64,000 bases of DNA, taken from contig NC_066593.1 of the NCBI RefSeq assembly GCF_905475345.1, forward strand, positions 4,879,774 to 4,943,773, written 5' to 3'. The notes below the pieces were generated by a model. That model was given only the letters and a program-made list of their open reading frames with translations. It ran no database searches and was not told where the DNA came from. A program made the position numbers and the translations under genes. Shown one piece after another: positions 40,371 to 51,785 of this stretch; the first letter of the stretch is position 1, and every line of letters begins with the position of its first letter. Source of the DNA: Vespula vulgaris. Taxonomy: Eukaryota; Arthropoda; Insecta; Hymenoptera; Vespidae.

Positions 40371-41068
40371 AACTGGCCATTTGTATTTTTCGATTTTATA
40401 ACATGATCATAGAGCAATACCATAATCGGCTGATCCATTCGTCGAACAAGCCGATTTATGTTGAACGCATATACGTATATATATAATTGACAATTATACG
40501 AGAAAATAAGAAAGAAAGGAAGAAAGAAAAGAAAAAGAAAGAGGAAAAAAAAGAAAAAAAAAAGAAAAAAGAAAAAAGAAAGAAAAACACTTTTATTACT
40601 ACCGATTTAACACGCTAATATTAACATATCATACTCGATAAACTGTGATACTCGAACGAGCAACGGGATATATCACAATAACGATGGCATAGAGAATCTT
40701 CTTTTCGAATTTATCTTGGGAAAAAAAAAAGAGAAAAAAAAGAAAGAAAAAAAAAGCGCTATAAAACATGACACTAATAGACGTGCACTAGACATCACGT
40801 AGAAGCTCGAACGAAGTTTAGATAAATCGTGGGCATTTTTAGAAGAACGCCGATATTTAATTAATTAACATGAAATATTCGACTTTATACATTATTATCA
40901 TTACGATCGAAATAATAAACGATACCAGAAAATCGCGGGACAATGATCGACAAAATGGCGGGTCGCAACGTCGTTCGACTATCGACGGTCGTAAACTCGC
41001 GCGAAATTTAAATTTTCCCCCCTCGTACTTCGAATCGTAACACGCCTGTCTCTTATCGCTCAAGAAAA

Positions 41069-41074
41069 AGAAAA

Positions 41075-41113
<39 letters not shown>

Positions 41114-41114
41114 A
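41069..41114. repeat. (AAAT)n microsatellite
   Basis: About eleven AAAT/AATA units. Confidence 0.9.
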
Positions 41115-41369
41115 CGAGGTGGGAAGCTTTTAAAGAGAACATTTTTTTAGGGGTGTACCTACTTACGTAGTCTTTTTAGACGAAATAAGAGTAGTCGTAA
41201 GTCGGCATTGTAGTACAAAAGGTATAAAAAAAAAAAACGTATAGTCAATATACGCTTGTTGCATACTGACAATAGCTGGGACGAGTTGCGCAGGCGCGGT
41301 TCGTCACACTTTATCTTAGATTTTTATTAAAGCTCCGATTTAAGAGTAGGGGAGGAGGTAGGGTGGGGG

Positions 41370-41459
41370 TAATAATGATGATGATGATGATGATTATAAT
41401 GACGATGATGATAACAATGATGATGATGATAATGATGATGATGATGATGATGATGATGG
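41370..41459. repeat. Imperfect (GAT)n repeat
   Basis: GAT trinucleotides with GAC and AAT variants, flanked by G-runs on both sides. Confidence 0.85.
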
Positions 41460-42339
41460 GGGGAGAGGAGAGAAAAAGAAAAAAATAACCCACAAGAAAT
41501 AAAAAAAGTGCGGAGAAAATAAGCGGAACAAGAACAAGCCCTTAACTTTTAAGGTTAACATTCGACTTTACTGTGATCACATGCGTCGTTTAGTCGTTCA
41601 TCGATACGATTAACACACTCGAGGTCAAGATAATGCTCATACTCGATCATCGTGTCGATGAGTTATCGACAGTAAGAAGAAAAAAGAGAAATAAACGAGT
41701 AATTCGGGTTTCCTCGGCTGCACGATTTTGTTAAAAAAAAAAAAAAAGAAAAATAAAAAAAAAGAAGACAAAGGGGTCACTCCTTGCTTCAAAAACGGAG
41801 CATCGCCACTTTTTCAGGGTTTCACATGCGCGATTTTACCGATAAACTACGAAACTTTCTTATATCTATCTATCTATCAATCAATCAATCTCTTCTTTTG
41901 ATTGTCATTCCTTTACCAAAAAAAAAAAAAGAAAAGAAAAAAAAACAGCCAACGTGGTATGATGCTTTAACGAGCGAAACGAGATCTTACAGCACGTCGA
42001 TACTTATAAGATCAATGACGATAAAATTTATTATATATCATGTACAACGAATACGATGAAAAAGATGCTAACAATAAATTACTTCTAACATTATTCCCAA
42101 AATATGTTTCATTTTCTTTCACATTTGTTCCTTATCATTTCATTCTAACGAATAATAAGATATCGAGCTTTTTTAATTTTGATACTGATATCATACAATT
42201 CTTGTCTAATAAATAACATATATGTGTATTTATATCTGTACACATATACAAAACTATATACAAGTAAAGTTATTATAACAAAATATAATCATACCGTACT
42301 TCACGTACTTAGATGAAAGTACTAAAAGTAAATGTTTAC

Positions 42340-42430
42340 TTAATAACCCTTTATTCCTCGAAATCTTCTTCTTGCATCCAACTAAAACGAAATATTCCAT
42401 ACTATGAATATATGAAAATATATATGTGTG

Positions 42431-42469
<39 letters not shown>

Positions 42470-42842
42470 GCATGATTGTAACTAAACGAGGTTATTCGCA
42501 GTTATGAACTTACCATAGAATGCTTGCAATCAAATAATGTGTGCCACAAGGAATAACATTCTTCAGGCACACTTGGATCTCTGCTTTTAAGGCATTCTCT
42601 TGGCGTACGTCTATCCTAAAATATAAAAAAAATTCGTACCGATTATCCAAAAGAAAGTTTAACATTTCAAACCTCTAAAATTTATTGAATAATAAAATCC
42701 TTTTGAAGGTTAGAAATTTCGCATGCCAATTATTTACTTTTTTGCAACAGTCTGTTCTAAGTAGACACATCTTTAATTGTGCACGAAGATGAGCACATCG
42801 AGTTTGATCTTTTAAAACCTCGCCAGTCTCTGGATAATCCAT
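42340..42842 (-). CDS. COA5: Cytochrome c oxidase assembly factor 5 (COA5/PET191 family), three exons
   Basis: A small twin-CX9C-type protein of the mitochondrial intermembrane space, needed to assemble cytochrome c oxidase. Minus-strand exons run 42842-42738, 42615-42514 and 42381-42340, in phase 0 at both junctions with GT-AG borders, for 82 residues (human COA5 has 74). The C16-x9-C26, C33-x9-C43 and C55-x9-C65 spacings are visible. Family landmarks present are CLLRTDCC, RTPRECLKSRDP and the C-terminal LDARRRFRGIKGY. There is no cleavable presequence, as expected for proteins imported by the Mia40 disulfide relay. It is divergently paired with the LysM gene at 43299, so the two probably share a promoter. 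The short protein and tiny last exon make it easy to miss. Confidence 0.95.
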
Positions 42843-43298
42843 TATATTTACGTATTACGCGTTTTAATTTCGCTACGCACCATATACAGATCTTATTCGT
42901 TTAATAATACGTTCAAATGAAAATGTATATATGAAATAAAGATGGCGCCCGACTCGTTCTTTGCTTACAATGGTGATCTGTCATCCCTTACGACAGATCG
43001 TCCGTATTGTACATTGTATTTGGCAAAAAAAATATCAAGTATTCGCAATGATCTTTATCAAAAGAATAATACATTTTTGAATAACGCACGTACTGATCGT
43101 AAAATAATAATACATAAGTGTATATTCCCATATGAGTAATAGACGGACGATATTTTAAATTCGAGGTTAGTTTTGTAATATTCGATGAATAAGCAGTTTA
43201 TCCATTTAGTTATAGATAAAATTATAATTTCGAAGTAACGTCTAAATCGTAGTTTTTATCTTTCAACGTAGTGTCTTTATATCTTTATACAGACACAA
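42843..43298. promoter_or_regulatory. Shared divergent promoter of COA5 (-) and the LysM gene (+)
   Basis: 456 bases separate the two start codons. AAGATGGCGCCC at 42939-42950 resembles the YY1-like element seen near the starts of housekeeping genes. A donor-like GAG|GTTAGT at 43165 and an acceptor-like TTATACAG ending at 43292 suggest a short 5'-UTR intron in the LysM gene. The 65-codon open frame from 42942 then lies in its leader and is probably not translated into a stable protein. Confidence 0.45.
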
Positions 43299-44092
43299 AT
43301 GGTATATCAGCGTGGGAATCAGAAGGAAGGCTCTCCGCATTATGTATTTCTTTATTCAGATGATGAAAATAGCGGAGATGAGGAAAATTTTCCCTTACAG
43401 CCACGCACTAGTTCTACATCTTCCCCGCGTAAAGTGGAAGTGATCAATGTGATAGTCAAACCGGAGGATACATTGCAAGCATTAGCACTCAGATACAGAT
43501 GCACGGTAATATCAAATTTAAAGATCGATAGATGCAAGTATATTAATTCAATGTAATTAATAACTTGTGATTTTAGATATCAGAATTGAAAAGAATCAAT
43601 AAGATTCACAAAGAGAATGAAATATATGCTCGAAGATCCATAAAAGTGCCAATTCAACCATTTTCTATTTTAACAGAAGGTTTGGATCAAACTTCCGACA
43701 TAAGCGAGGAAAAATTAGATACTACTGTACAATCTGAATCAGGAACTATCGCAAGAGTGCAACCATTAATAAATTTAGTAAATGTTTCTGTTCCTATTGA
43801 TCTTCCTAAAACAGAAATTAACAGTATTATACTTAATTCGGTATGTGAACCTTTAGCATCGTACAAATCAAATAATTTGCCAGAAACATCTTATACAGAA
43901 TATGATCAATTACTTAATTCTACAGAAAGTGAGGTAATAGAATCACATTTCATGGACTCGTTTAAATGTTCTGGTGATGATTGCGGGTTATCATGGACTC
44001 AACTTTTAGGAGTTTCTCTGCTCTTAGGTTTTGCTGGTCCTATTATATACATACTGTATATAGCCGAATATTCTACTAAGACAAACCATTAA
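43299..44092 (+). CDS. LysM domain membrane protein, LYSMD3/4-like, two coding exons
   Basis: Exons 43299-43505 and 43577-44092 join in phase 0 and give 240 residues. The N-terminus (1-45) is hydrophilic and Ser/acid-rich. One LysM domain spans about residues 48-97, with the family features VIVKPEDTLQALALRY, then ISELKRIN and a closing IKVPI. A long acidic, probably disordered linker follows. A single hydrophobic span at 210-231 (LLGVSLLLGFAGPIIYILYI) sits just before the end, as in animal LYSMD3 and LYSMD4, which are single-pass membrane proteins. The ligand of the animal domain is uncertain; LysM domains in general bind GlcNAc-containing glycans. The ATG follows an acceptor-like site by seven bases. 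It is head-to-head with COA5 and converges on RpS11. Confidence 0.92.
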
Positions 44093-45362
44093 AGTAACAT
44101 AGCATATAGAAATATATGAGAACAGCATAATATTTAATGTATCTTTGTGATAATAGAAATTCTTGGAATAATATGCAAATTGCATTGTTTTAAAGCAATT
44201 TACTGCACATAAGATTTTACTGACGTTTATAGGATATAAATATAAATTTATATCGATCATCGGATCGGTATCAAAATGAAAAATAACGAAAGTATGGCGA
44301 GTGCGAGTGTATTAGATTATAAATTTTAATTGATCATATGATAAGTTAATATTGTAGATATAAATCTAGGAACTGTCTAAATGTCAATTTGATTTGGATC
44401 ATTATCGAATTTAGCTTGTAGAAAATCATAAAACAATGTTTTCTTACGAATCAATTTCGTGTGAAACAAGCACATAACTATACTATAGTTTGCGAATGCC
44501 CAGTGTTAGTTGTCTAAATCTGTTTCAAATACATGTGATTTAGAAATTAGAATCTCTATATAGTAAGTACTAAAAGAAGTGCCTTTATATGTCTTAATTG
44601 ATAAAAGAATATACAATATTCACTTTTACTCAAAAATTTCTATTATATATGCTGCACTTTTTTATAACATATATATCAAATTAAATTCTATTTTAAAACT
44701 AAATTTAGTTCACAATTGTACTTTAATGATTTGTAATAATCCCTTTAAGAACAGTGATGTTTTCTCAAAATTGTATACAAAAATTTAATTACTTATGACA
44801 ATAAGTGTTTTTACTAGACTATTTTATCGAAATCTATGATATTATAAAACAGTACTTTGATATGATAAACTTTTACATTAGAGTTAAGAAAAATATATTT
44901 TTAATATTCTATTTTATTTTCCTGTTTCCAAGTTCCTACTTCTCAATAACATTAAACTATTTGCATTACGAATTTTTCAAATACGATTAAGTGTTTTCAT
45001 AAAAACTTTTTTATTATTTTTTAAAGTTACACATCAAGATGGTAATTAATATGTACCATAACCAATTCCAAAATTTGATATTTTGGACATATCTGCTTTT
45101 ATAATTTGTTTTTTGTTGCATTCCATCACTCTGTAACACAAAAGGGAATTGATAGGTACATGTGCTTTTTTGTGAAATTAGATTTTAAACATTTCACAAT
45201 GAAAATTCAGTTCTTATTTCAATATCTTTCATTCTATATTCAGAAGACCGTCGTAAATTTTATCATCATTTATAAAACATTTTTTCAAAGTAACACAATA
45301 TAAATGTATATTAGATGTAATAAAGCAATACCAACCTATTTTAATCGAGTCGACGATGGAAA
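44093..45362. other. 3' UTRs between the convergent LysM and RpS11 genes
   Basis: AT-rich, without coding sequence. Both transcripts must end here. AATAAA at 45319-45324 on the plus strand lies only 40 bases from the RpS11 stop, so the two transcripts may overlap at their tails. Confidence 0.5.
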
Positions 45363-46396
45363 TTAAAACTTTTTGAAGCTTTTCTTGGAACCAGTTCCTT
45401 TTGAGACTTTCAAAACGTTAAATCTTACCGTTTTACTCAATGGTCTGCATTCTCCAATGGTAACTACATCACCAATTTCTACATCTCTGCAAAGAAACGC
45501 GAAGAACATTCAAGAAACTTATATTTCATTAGCAATATTATGAATTAAATAAAACTTTTTCAGAATTCTAACATCATCAAAAACTTGTTAAGAAGACCGT
45601 CGAAGAAATATGATCATCATATGCAACGCTAGTTTATAAATATCTACATATCACTATAATTTCATAGAATTCTATACTAACCTGAAGCATGGACTGAGAT
45701 GTACGCTCATATTACGGTGACGTTTCTCGAATCTGTTATATTTCCTGATATAATGAAGATAATCCCTACGAATTACGATAGTCCTTTGCATTTTCATCTT
45801 TTGCACAACACCGGTGAGAATGCGTCCTCTGATTGATACATTGCCAGTGAATGGACATTTTTTATCAATATATGTACCTTCAATGGCCTATAAATAAACG
45901 TAATTTTACATTTATTTAAAGCAAACAAAAAAAGAAAGAAGAAGAAATAGAACAAAACGTGATCTCACCTCACGTGGAGTTTTAAAACCAAGACCAACAT
46001 TGCGGCTATATCTCATAGGCTTCCTCCTCTTCGGTCCCAGACCTTTCTTACGATTAAGAAAGATCGTGGGCTGTTTTTGAAACGCACGTTCGCTCTATAA
46101 ACACATATTAAACTCATATAAAAGTCTATCATTGAACGAAAAATAAATATATTGGAACTTTATTGGAAAAAAAATATATATATATGTAACGCCTTAACCA
46201 CGTGCAGCATCGATACCTTCGATTATAACCTACAGCGTTTGTCTTCTCACATATGTTACTTTTTTTTGTTAAATTAACTTCTAATACAATCAATCGATTA
46301 ACGAAAATCGTAAATTTTCTTTTATCAAGCTTTTGATACGAAAGATATTATGTTTATTTTGTATACTAATATCAGCGTACGTACCTGATCTGCCAT
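45363..46396 (-). CDS. RpS11: 40S ribosomal protein S11 (uS17 family), four exons
   Basis: A component of the small cytosolic ribosomal subunit that binds 18S rRNA. Minus-strand exons are 46396-46385, 46094-45969, 45887-45682 and 45486-45363. Phases agree and all borders are GT-AG, giving 155 residues, the usual insect length. It opens MADQSERAFQKQPTIFLN. The uS17 core includes KCPFTGNVSIRGRILTGVV and the signature GDVVTIGECRPLSKTVRF, and it ends in a basic Lys/Ser tail. The first exon holds only four codons, a common arrangement in ribosomal protein genes. I see no sign of it being a retrocopy, because the introns are intact. Translational control through a 5'TOP-like start is likely. Confidence 0.98.
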
Positions 46397-46425
46397 CTTG
46401 CCTTGTCGAAAGACCGATCCGAAGC

Positions 46426-46443
46426 GGAAGAGTGATGACGTCA
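46426..46443 (-). promoter_or_regulatory. RpS11 core promoter: CRE palindrome plus 5'TOP-like start
   Basis: A perfect TGACGTCA lies at 46436-46443. On the minus strand it is followed at once by TCACTCTTCCGC, whose C at 46432 starts a pyrimidine tract (CTCTTCC) like the 5'TOP of ribosomal protein mRNAs. That would give a leader of about 36 bases before the ATG at 46396. A CRE binds ATF/CREB-type factors. The motif is seen; the exact start site is inferred. Confidence 0.6.
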
Positions 46444-47636
46444 CTTCGGTATATTATTGGTTCAGTTCTACCAACTTAACTTTCTTACAACGCCCTCTAC
46501 GTTCAATATTAATTTCGTTTCTTTTGAATGAAATACCTTTTAACTTGTATTTATATTTATCTATCAAATACGATTGAAATAATTTTGAAAAAATAATTGG
46601 ACGAAAAAGATGAAAGATTTTTGTATTTTTTTCTTTTATGTACAATTTCACGCTTCAGAAACGTGAGATTAGATGTGGAGGATGATAGTTGGTAGACCTG
46701 CTTAATAATACTAAGTACTTTCTCTAGTTCAATTTAAAAATGTAAGCAGGTAATCGCGAATACAAAATAATATCCGAATGCATCCATATATCAATCTTAA
46801 TTCAACGATTTTTCTTAAATAGAAATTCGTAAAGGAATGATATTATACGAACGTCGAGTACAAACGTATGCAGATCCGAAGTTAAACGTTTAGTGTTGCG
46901 GTCGCATAGTTTTCTGCGGTTTACCGTTCGGAATCGTTCTTAACCTTTACGACACTTTGATATGGCAAGTGCGAAAATATGACGATCGTCTATTTTTCAC
47001 GCGTATCTTGAAAACTTATACGTACGGGATGTATAGAAACGTATTAAAAATTTCGCAAACTACGATATTATTTTTCGATAACGCGAAAAGCAAAAGAAAA
47101 AAGAAAAAGGAAAAATGAAAAACGAGGATTTGATCAATATCGAAATTTCTTCAAATCACGATTACGTGAAACGTTTAATATTTCGAAAGGTTATATCGGA
47201 CATTGCGTGTCGATAAAGAGAAAGAAGGAAAGAAAAAGAAAAAAAAAAAAAAAAGAAAAAAGAAAAAAAAATATACTACAAAATTATTCTCGATGTCTAT
47301 TCTCGCACTTTGCTATATATCTTAGTTTTAACGGAATATCGAAGTCGAGTTAAGGGAAAAGTCGATTCCCCGAGATGGAAAGGGTGATTTTAACTGCTGT
47401 TACATTGTCACTGTCCATTCGAACGAGCAGGATATGTACGAAGGACGACGTCAAGTAGTATCGACGTGGGAATGCTGGAAACGATACTAACTCCCTGACG
47501 TTGACAAGCGAGCAACATCGTCGATCAGTAACCATTAAATCGTTGTTTTAGGTAAGTCGTTTAAAGGCTAGCCACCGGTTATCGAAGGAACACTCTCTAG
47601 CAACAACGACAGTAGCGATAGTAGGATGATGTGCCT

Positions 47637-47670
<34 letters not shown>

Positions 47671-49600
47671 ACTCTTACATCTTTCGCACCTGCGGGCCAC
47701 GACAAGTTCTTTCCTTATTATGGGAACCCGTACAAGTCGTGGAACGACGAAGAAATCGATCCACTGTCGCTTTTTGCACAATTATGCGCACTACCACTGA
47801 GTTCGCCACTTTTTCTTTATTTCCTCTTACGTATCCCACTGGCAACGATACCACTACTATTCTCTTCTTAACCATTTTATCAAAACAAGATACGATACGA
47901 GATACGAATCCACAAACGAAATCGTTGTATGGCACGTGATCGGGAAAGTTAGAGGTTAGATCCTCATAACTCTATGTTCGCTTTATAATGTAAAAGCAAT
48001 TTCCGATGGATATTTTATTGGTTAGAGTAGGATATCTACGAGAGTGGATAAAGAAAGAAAAACAGAAAAAGAAAAATTACACAAGAACAACCAATAGACG
48101 TGGACATAGAATGAATAATATTGAATTATATTTAAATTTCAAACGCTATATATATATATATACGTAAATAGATGTAAATAAATACGTGTATATATAAAAA
48201 CGTACAATGGAACGTAATTTAGAACGTGCTGGATACTTAAAACATTTTTTTGGTTAAGTTTATTTTTCGTAATGTTTAACTATGTACGTCCTTGACGATA
48301 AACGAATCAATGTCATTGACTTTATATTTTCTGTTTCGTAAATTATCGTATTTTATCGTATGTAACAATTCGTATTATTTCGTTATAATCTTGGAAAATT
48401 ATTTATCCTGGAATTTATTTCAATTATTTAGTCTTTCTTTTTTTCTTTTTTACCCGCCATTTTTTTACACCCATGAAAAATGTCTTCACGGTTCATCATT
48501 AAAATGTCGACGTTAATATTACGAAAATCGTGTCAGGTTAATAAAATTCTATCTATCATATTGTTTCGGTATATGTAGGTAGAGTTATTTATTAAAGAAT
48601 TAACGTGTCGACGGTTTCGAACGAATCGAATAAGACGTGATAAATATATTTTGTGTATCTGTGTGTTTATGTGTGTATGTATATGTGTGTATACCTATTG
48701 GGTCAAGGAAAATGGCGTCGCGCAATTTATACCACGGTTAATATGGTATGATTAATGAACGAACGATGATGCACGAGATAATTATTTAGAAAGAAGATTC
48801 AATTCGTTATGATCGAAACCTCGATGACGTTTACTCGACGTATGCTAATAATAAGTAAGAGTATCGTAGTCGATCGTTGAGAAAGTATTGGCTAAAGAAC
48901 GAACGAACGAACGAACGAACGAACGAAAGGATTGTTCGAACAGAATATTATATAGGTTAGATCTATTCAATTTTACAATGGCTCAAGGAAAATGTCGCAA
49001 GTATGTCGAGTAAAAATGGTAATACGTACAACGATCTATCGATCGAGGGATCTCGTATTCTTAAATCTCGAAATAAAACTCGTTTTTCATTTTTAGATAT
49101 TTTAGTGGCAATGTAGACATATATAATAATATCGTTCTACGCCATTTTAATAGTTGATTTTTTTCTTTTTTTTTTAGATATTAGGTATACAAAAAAGTAT
49201 ATGTTGCGAAAGTTACAAGAGATAATAATATATTATATCACTTAGTATAAGTATATTACGTTAGTATAATTATGTAATAACTATAAAAATATAGATTTTC
49301 TCTCTCTCTCTCTTTTCTCTAGAATATAGATATTTTATACTAATGTAAGTATATTAATTTAAGTATACTTCATAAGTACAACTTATACTTTAAAAACATG
49401 AAAAAACTTTGGATGGAAAAACTAACAATTAATTTTCTCACGACAAAATGAAATAAAATATAAAAAATATAGATATATAAGAGTACATTTTCACACACAC
49501 ACGCATTTATTTTATGGTATTCATTTGTGGTATCAATGTACATAGATTCATACGAACGTGTACTTCAATTTTTTATATTAAACATAGAAAAAAAAATTTT
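46444..49600. other. Non-coding DNA right of RpS11
   Basis: No coding exon is supported. A strong donor (TTTTAG|GTAAGT) at 47551-47557 after a GC-richer segment (about 47340-47551) suggests a plus-strand 5'-UTR exon of an unknown transcript. A 5S-rRNA-like patch lies at about 46845-46935, and (GAAC)n at 48895-48927. Confidence 0.5.
48895..48927. repeat. (GAAC)n microsatellite
   Basis: About eight GAAC units. Confidence 0.9.
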
Positions 49601-49782
49601 TTTATATCGAAGGTCCAAAGGGCGTAGTGCCCTGGCCAGATCGAAGGGCTGCTTGACTGGCAGCGATCGAAGATGTTGCTATATTAGGTGATATCGAAGA
49701 AAGAAAAAGACAGAGGGAAGGAGAGAGAGAAAGAGAGAGAGAAAAAGAGAGATATTAAATGTACGTCGTAGCGTGTTAGGTA

Positions 49783-50975
49783 TCATGGCGGTGCGCTCAC
49801 TTCCGGAGCCGTGACTTCTATCGAAGCCTGTAATTAGTAATTACCGGTGAAGCGGCAACGCCAACAATACGGTATGATGTGCGTCTACCTTCGAAGAAGG
49901 ATGGAAAATTATTGATTGGACGTCGATGACCCTATGCTAGTTTTGTCATTAACGGTCTTGGGATAATCGAAGTAAAATCGTATTAAAATATTCGAGCTTG
50001 TTATCGTTTCGAATATCGTTGCTGTTCGTGTTGTTATCGTTAAGTAAAAGCTGCTATTTATTTATTCGATCAGTATTTTGTAACATTTTCGATCGATATC
50101 TTATATAACTGATCAGTAGATATTAGTAATAAAATATCAGTACGTGATATAAGTTGTCATGATTGACATTATCGATTGATAATGAAGAAGAAAAAGAAAA
50201 GAAAAAAAAAAATAAATAAATAAACACAGTATTCTAGTCGAAATATTCGTCGATATAATAATTCGTCAGTATTTCATAGAATAGATGATCAGTATTTATA
50301 ACAAAACCAGAGGTAATCCCGACACTTGATTATTCATATCGATTACTGAATATTTATTATAAATACCTTTTCTTTGTTGAATTATTTTTCTTCATATACT
50401 TTCTTCGACGAAGATAATCTCGGTATAAATATTGATCATTAATGAATAAAACTGCTGATCAAATAAATATAAAAGCATTCGGTAAATAATTCTCTCCGAT
50501 ATATTTATAGATACCTTAGACATTTTTCTTTTCTCTCTTTTTTTTTTTTCTTCTTATTTCTTTTCGTTATATATCTTCGCCGACGAAGATAATCTACAGG
50601 AAAATATATTATCTAAAGTTTTGAATTTTGGGTTCGGGTTTAACATAAATAACATACGTCGCTCTCCTTGGAAAATTATAGAACGTGGCCGTTCATACTC
50701 GAGGATGAGAGAAGGACGGCGGTTGTCTCTCGAAGGCTTCTCCCGCTGACTGGATCGCTGGTTGTTCGGTTTTACAAGCAGAAAATAATACGGTATGCAA
50801 ATAAAGGTTGCTAACCCGGCTGTGGTAGCCAGGCTGCTTCGACGTGTGTGCACACATTACGTTGCCGATCCTTTACGATATCCTCGTCCTCGTCCTCTTC
50901 GTCCTCGTTGTCCTCGTCCTCTTCGTCCTCTTCGTCCTCGTCGTCGTTTCGACGTGCCCTTCCTTTACCCGTATT
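49783..50975 (-). CDS. Candidate C-terminal exons of an unnamed minus-strand gene
   Basis: Three segments join in phase: 50975-50816, 50757-50699 and 49827-49783, ending in TGA. The product tail of 87 residues starts with an acidic run (RNDDEDEEDEEDEDNEDEEDE), passes through VEAAWLPQPAIQSAGEAFER and ends in SHPRASIEVTAPEVSAPP. Acceptors include TACTAATTACAG at 49828, with a branch-point-like TACTAAT. Donors are CGG|GTTAGC and CGA|GTATGA, and the first intron is only 58 bases. Codon use outside the acidic run is rich in G/C-ending codons, unlike the AT-rich surroundings. I do not recognise the protein, and any 5' part would lie further right, possibly beyond the window. The acidic run could simply be a translated GAC/GAG repeat. 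Confidence 0.33.
50876..50945. repeat. Imperfect (CTCGTC)n/(CTTCGTC)n repeat
   Basis: Seventy bases of CCTCGT and CTTCGT units. The minus strand reads as Asp/Glu codons and forms the acidic run of the candidate gene tail. Confidence 0.85.
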
Positions 50976-51785
50976 CTCGCGTGCACACGTATACGAAGAA
51001 ATATAGAAAGAAATAAATAAAGAAATAAAGGAATAAAGGAATAAAGAAGAGAAATCAAGGTGTGCGACGAAACGCCACCGCCTTTTCAACGCCACGACAC
51101 GGTCTACGTTATCGACAGAGAGTACCTATTAGAGTCTATCGTTCCTTCCGTCGATCTTTCGCGAAAGGGTTGTTATCCCCACCCCATCCCTTTCCCTCTC
51201 TCTCTCTTTCTCTTTCCTTCTCTTTCTCTTTCTCTATCTCTGTCTCTTCCTCTCTCTCTTTCTCCCTTCTCTTCTCTTCTCTTCTCTTCTCCTCGTATCT
51301 TACTCGATTTACATGAAAAAAATCGGAATTAAAATACATTTCTACGGTAGTTATGGCAGTATATCTACGTGCTGAAAGTGCAACATGCCAAGTGCATGTA
51401 ACTTTTGTCGTTTATTTTATTCGTCCGTGACAACTTCCGTTTCTTGACCCTGAGACGTCAACCGGAATCGTTACGCGTCCGCGAGAATTACAAGACGTTT
51501 AAGAATAATTTTGCTGTTTGTACGATCACATGATTTCAATCGCATGATTTCGATCGGTAATATCAGAAAGAGAAAGAGAGAGAGAAAGAGATACGTACGT
51601 ACGTACGTACGTACATAAATAAGACACGATCAAGCTTTTAAAAGTTACGTCCTATAATAAAAACAAGTTCTATTATAGAAATCCTATAGAAAGAGGCAAA
51701 GGGGTAGGGGGAAGAGGAGAGAGAGAGAGATAAAAAATAGATAAGAGTTTTACATTAGTCGTGACGATAAGTTCTATTGTCGCGT

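Larger units (their letters stand above)
40371..42339. other. Intergenic DNA between the 485-residue gene and COA5
   Basis: No coding sequence seen. It contains purine-rich blocks (40505-40590), AAAT repeats (41069-41114), a GAT/GAC trinucleotide block (41370-41459) beside a G-rich run (41349-41369), and AT-rich sequence next to COA5. Confidence 0.6.
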
